Positions 4,154 through 6,880 of a stretch of DNA of 6,880 nt are shown here, in pieces. Position 1 is the first letter of the stretch, and the number at the start of each line of letters is the position of its first letter. A program made the position numbers and the translations under genes. The notes beneath the pieces are model-generated. The model saw nothing but the letters and a program-made list of their open reading frames with translations. It did no database searches and was not told the DNA's origin. The stretch spans positions 1 to 6,880 of the forward strand of contig DASVBJ010000189.1 of NCBI GenBank assembly GCA_036375895.1, written 5' to 3'. The stretch comes from DASVBJ01 sp036375895. Lineage in GTDB: Bacteria; Actinomycetota; Actinomycetes; JACCUZ01.

Positions 4154-6433
4154 GTGAGACTCGCCATCGGCCTCGCCCTTACCGTGGTGGCGCTCGCCAT
4201 CGCCGGTCGGCGCGTGCACTGGCTCTACCGGCTGATCAGGTCCGGCCAGCCGGCACCCGGTCGCCTCGACGGCATCGGCACCCGCGCCAAGGACCAGCTG
4301 CTCGAGGTCTTCGGTCAGCGCAAGCTGCTCAAGTGGTCGGTCCCGGGCGCCGCGCACTTCCTCACGTTCTGGGGCTTCCTCATCCTGGGCGCGACGATCC
4401 TCGAGGCCTACGGGGCGCTGTTCGACCGCGACTTCGCGATCCCGCTGATCGGACACTGGACGCTGCTGGGGTTCCTCGAGGACTTCTTCGCGGTGGCCGT
4501 CCTGTGCGCGCTGGCGGTGTTCAGCGTCATCCGGGTCAAGCAGGCCCCCGCGCGCAAGCAGCGCTCGTCGCGGTTCTACGGCTCGCACACCGGCGCCGCC
4601 TGGCTCGTGCTGTTCATGATCTTCAACGTGGTCTGGACGCTGCTGCTCTACCGCGGCGCGCAGATCAACACCGGCGTCTTCCCGTTCCAGGACGCCGGGT
4701 GGTGGACGTTCGCGTCCAAGGCCACCGCCGAGGTGCTCGAGCCGCTGGGCGAGGACGCCAACGAGGCGCTGGAGACTATCGGCATCCTGCTGCAGATCGC
4801 CGTGGTGCTCGGGTTCCTGGTGCTGGTCGTCTACTCCAAGCACCTGCACATCTTCCTGGCGCCGGTGAACGTGTTGACCAAGCGCGAGCCGAACGCGCTC
4901 GGCCCGCTGCTGCCGATGATGGCCGACGGCAAGCCGATCGACTTCGAGAACATCGACGAGCTCGACGAGGAGACGGCGTTCGGCCGCGGCAAGGTCGAGG
5001 ACTTCACGTGGAAGGGGATGCTCGACTTCGCCACGTGCACCGAGTGCGGGCGCTGCCAGTCGCAGTGCCCCGCGTGGAACACCGGCAAGCCGCTGTCCCC
5101 CAAGCTCGTGATCATGGACCTGCGTGACCACCTCTTCGCGAAGGCACCGGCGATCCTGGGGGCCGACGGCAAGGCCGTCACCGGGGTCGAGGAGGCCGGG
5201 ACGGAGTCCGCCGAGGCGGGGGCGGCACACCACGGCGTACCGGAGTCCGGCTTCGGCCGCGTCACCGGCAGCGGCCCGGCGCAGGCCGAGCGACCGCTGG
5301 TCGGCACCGCCGAGCAGGGCGGGGTCATCGACCCGGACGTGCTCTGGTCCTGTACGACGTGTGGTGCCTGCGTCGAGCAGTGCCCCGTCGACATCGAGCA
5401 CGTCGACCACATCGTCGACATGCGCCGCTTCCAGGTGCTGGTCGAGTCGTCGTTCCCGAGCGAGGCCGGGACGATGCTCAAGAACCTCGAGAACAAGGGC
5501 AACCCGTGGGGCATGAACGCCCGGGCCCGCCTGGACTGGACCGAGGGACTGGACTTCGAGGTCCCGGTCCTCGGCGACACCGTCGAGGACCTGTCCGAGG
5601 TGGAGTACCTCTACTGGGTCGGCTGTGCCGGCGCCCTCGAGGATCGGGCGAAGAAGACCACCCGCGCGTTCGCGGAGCTGCTGCACACCGCGGGGGTGCG
5701 GTTCGCGGTGCTCGGCGAGGCCGAGGCCTGCACGGGCGACCCGGCGCGGCGGCTGGGCAACGAGTTCGTGTTCCAGATGCTCGCGGCGCAGAACGTCGAG
5801 ACGCTCAACGAGGCCAAGGCCACCAAGATCGTCGCGACCTGCCCGCACTGCTTCAACACGCTGGCCCGTGAGTACCCGCAGGTGGGCGGCCGGTACGAGG
5901 TCATCCACCACACCCAGCTGCTCTCGGCGCTCGTCGAGGAGGGCCGGCTCACCCCGGTCACCCCGGTCGAGGGCCTGGTGACCTACCACGACCCGTGCTA
6001 CCTCGGGCGGCACAACAAGGTCTACACCCCGCCGCGCGAGGTGCTCGGCACCGTGCCGGGACTGCGCTCGCAGGAGATGCACCGCTGCAAGGAGCGCGGC
6101 TTCTGCTGCGGCGCGGGCGGCGCGCGAATGTGGATGGAGGAGAAGATCGGCAAGCGGGTCAACGTCGAGCGCGTCGACGAGGCGCTCGCCCTCGACCCCG
6201 ACATCGTGTCGACGGCCTGCCCGTTCTGCCTGGTCATGCTCGGCGACGCCGTGACCGCGAAGAAGCAGGACGGCGGCGCCCGCGAGGACGTCGAGGTCGT
6301 CGACGTCTCCCAGCTGCTGCTGAAGTCGGTGCGGCACGCGCCGATCACGGTGGTGCCCGTTCCGGACGAGACGCCGGCAGCCGTCGCCGACCCACCCGCG
6401 CCGACCGGCACCGACGGCGGCACCGAGACCTGA
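4154..6433 (+). CDS. etfD: Membrane-bound Fe-S oxidoreductase, EtfD / Rv0338c type (probable ETF:menaquinone oxidoreductase)
   Basis: A 759-residue fusion protein. The N-terminal part is a membrane module like the NarI/HdrE cytochrome b subunit: about five hydrophobic segments (around 2-18, 64-90, 103-127, 147-167, 208-235) with candidate haem ligands H68, H101, H230 and H232. Next come two ferredoxin-like [4Fe-4S] motifs, C295-x2-C298-x2-C301-x3-C305-P and C400-x2-C403-x2-C406-x3-C410-P. Two cysteine-rich CCG (heterodisulfide-reductase-type) domains follow: C491, C526 (ACTGDPARR) and CPHC (563-566); then C615, C645, CCGAGG (C651, C652) and CPFC (689-692). The last 30 or so residues are Pro/Thr/Ala-rich and probably disordered. 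The layout matches mycobacterial Rv0338c (EtfD), reported to take electrons from ETF during beta-oxidation and pass them to the quinone pool. The assignment is by architecture; a different HdrD/GlpC-like electron carrier is the alternative. The start is GTG with AGGAGG 4 nt upstream. It converges on the MFS gene with a 23-bp gap. Confidence 0.9.
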   Translation: MRLAIGLALTVVALAIAGRRVHWLYRLIRSGQPAPGRLDGIGTRAKDQLLEVFGQRKLLKWSVPGAAHFLTFWGFLILGATILEAYGALFDRDFAIPLIGHWTLLGFLEDFFAVAVLCALAVFSVIRVKQAPARKQRSSRFYGSHTGAAWLVLFMIFNVVWTLLLYRGAQINTGVFPFQDAGWWTFASKATAEVLEPLGEDANEALETIGILLQIAVVLGFLVLVVYSKHLHIFLAPVNVLTKREPNALGPLLPMMADGKPIDFENIDELDEETAFGRGKVEDFTWKGMLDFATCTECGRCQSQCPAWNTGKPLSPKLVIMDLRDHLFAKAPAILGADGKAVTGVEEAGTESAEAGAAHHGVPESGFGRVTGSGPAQAERPLVGTAEQGGVIDPDVLWSCTTCGACVEQCPVDIEHVDHIVDMRRFQVLVESSFPSEAGTMLKNLENKGNPWGMNARARLDWTEGLDFEVPVLGDTVEDLSEVEYLYWVGCAGALEDRAKKTTRAFAELLHTAGVRFAVLGEAEACTGDPARRLGNEFVFQMLAAQNVETLNEAKATKIVATCPHCFNTLAREYPQVGGRYEVIHHTQLLSALVEEGRLTPVTPVEGLVTYHDPCYLGRHNKVYTPPREVLGTVPGLRSQEMHRCKERGFCCGAGGARMWMEEKIGKRVNVERVDEALALDPDIVSTACPFCLVMLGDAVTAKKQDGGAREDVEVVDVSQLLLKSVRHAPITVVPVPDETPAAVADPPAPTGTDGGTET

Positions 6434-6456
6434 GGCGTCCACACCGGAGCTGATGG

Positions 6457-6880
6457 TCAGGTGGTTCGTGCGCCCCGCACGGGGGCGAAGGCACGCAGCT
6501 CGGGGAGCCGCACGGCGAGCAGCGCCACGGCCGCCAGGCAGGCGAGGCCTCCGCTGAGGATCGCGGCGCTGCCGCCGGATGCGGCCGCCACGAGTCCCGC
6601 CCGAAACCCTCCGACCTGAGGTCCAGCGACACCGACCACCTGCTCCAGCGCGGCGACCCGGCCGCGGACGGCATCCGGCGTCGAGCTCTGGACCACGGTC
6701 CCGCGGGAGATGACCGCCCACGTGTCCGCGGCGCCGGCGACCGCGAGCAGCGCGAGCACGGCGGGGAGCGGGCTGACCAGCCCCACCAGCGCCAGGGCGG
6801 CGCCCCAGCCGGCACCACAGGCGAGCAGCACGCGCCCGGGCCGGGCGCTGCGGGACACCGACCCGGACAGCATGGAGGCG
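6457..6880 (-). CDS. MFS transporter (EntS-like, MFS_3 type), C-terminal part, cut by the window edge
   Basis: The reading frame is open to the right edge, so the visible 140 residues are the end of a longer gene (a full MFS protein has about 400-430). An internal Met falls near the edge, but the sequence before it (A-S-M-L-S-G) continues the frame, so it is not the start. Four hydrophobic segments are seen after the R-P-G-R loop. Between the second and third is the loop SRGTVVQSSTPDAVRGRVAALEQ followed by VAGPQVGGFRAGLVA; the DAVRGRV and GPQxGxFRAG pattern is typical of actinobacterial EntS-like exporters in the MFS_3 family. It is probably a proton-driven drug or siderophore exporter in the cytoplasmic membrane; the substrate is unknown. 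It ends in TGA, 23 bp from the convergent Fe-S oxidoreductase stop, and I see no clear terminator hairpin in that gap. Confidence 0.88.
   Translation of the reverse strand, partial: ASMLSGSVSRSARPGRVLLACGAGWGAALALVGLVSPLPAVLALLAVAGAADTWAVISRGTVVQSSTPDAVRGRVAALEQVVGVAGPQVGGFRAGLVAAASGGSAAILSGGLACLAAVALLAVRLPELRAFAPVRGARTT

Noticed and set aside
5950..5967. Tandem 9-bp CACCCCGGT repeat inside the Fe-S oxidoreductase gene.
   Set aside because: It is two codon-level repeats encoding TPVTPV in a linker; too short to carry meaning.
6434..6456. Possible bidirectional terminator between the Fe-S oxidoreductase and MFS genes.
   Set aside because: The 23-bp gap has no stable stem-loop or T-run that I can see.
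4085..6721. An open frame of 878 codons on the minus strand, antisense to the Fe-S oxidoreductase.
   Set aside because: Its product is Arg/Asp/Leu/Val/His-rich with no recognisable domain, and it mirrors a gene with invariant Cys motifs. High GC removes stop codons from antisense frames, so it is a shadow.

Overview
The window is high-GC DNA with strong G/C preference at third codon positions. The gene families (a HAIR-controlled dnaK, a DUF4235 protein, an Rv0338c-type Fe-S membrane oxidoreductase and an actinobacterial EntS-like MFS exporter) point to an actinobacterium. The flavour is that of Nocardioides or a relative (Propionibacteriales), but the genus is an impression and was not tested. 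It looks like ordinary chromosome: I see no tRNA or rRNA, transposase, phage gene or CRISPR array.

Layout. (1) Positions 1-537, minus strand: the first 179 codons of dnaK, running off the left edge. (2) 538-834: a control region of about 300 bp between dnaK and a divergent gene. It holds the dnaK ribosome binding site, a -35/-10 promoter flanked by two HAIR-type (HspR) operators, a separate perfect 9+9 bp palindrome, and six tandem 10-bp repeats ending just before the next gene. (3) 835-3139, plus strand: a 583-residue acyl-CoA ligase of the FadD type, a 96-residue DUF4235 membrane protein, and a probable 47-residue single-pass membrane protein that may be read from a leaderless mRNA. (4) 3159-4001, minus strand: a secreted SGNH/GDSL esterase or lipase, convergent with the small gene. 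Its last 18 bp are exactly duplicated in tandem, and the duplication fills the gap between the two stop codons. (5) 4002-4153: a divergent promoter region with an SGNH promoter, a palindrome over its -10, and a TAC-N6-GTA operator-like site. (6) 4154-6433, plus strand: a 759-residue membrane Fe-S oxidoreductase (EtfD/Rv0338c type). (7) 6457-6880, minus strand: the C-terminal part of an MFS transporter running off the right edge.

How the genes may work together. dnaK belongs to the HspR heat-shock regulon. Several of the others fit fatty-acid use: a secreted esterase could release fatty acids, the ligase activates them to acyl-CoA, and the Fe-S oxidoreductase is the expected route for electrons from acyl-CoA dehydrogenases through ETF to menaquinone. 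This is inference from family and proximity, because the genes are not one operon. I did not find a clearly new multi-gene system. The most unusual features are the decamer array, the 18-bp terminal duplication, the two unexplained palindromes and the leaderless small membrane protein.
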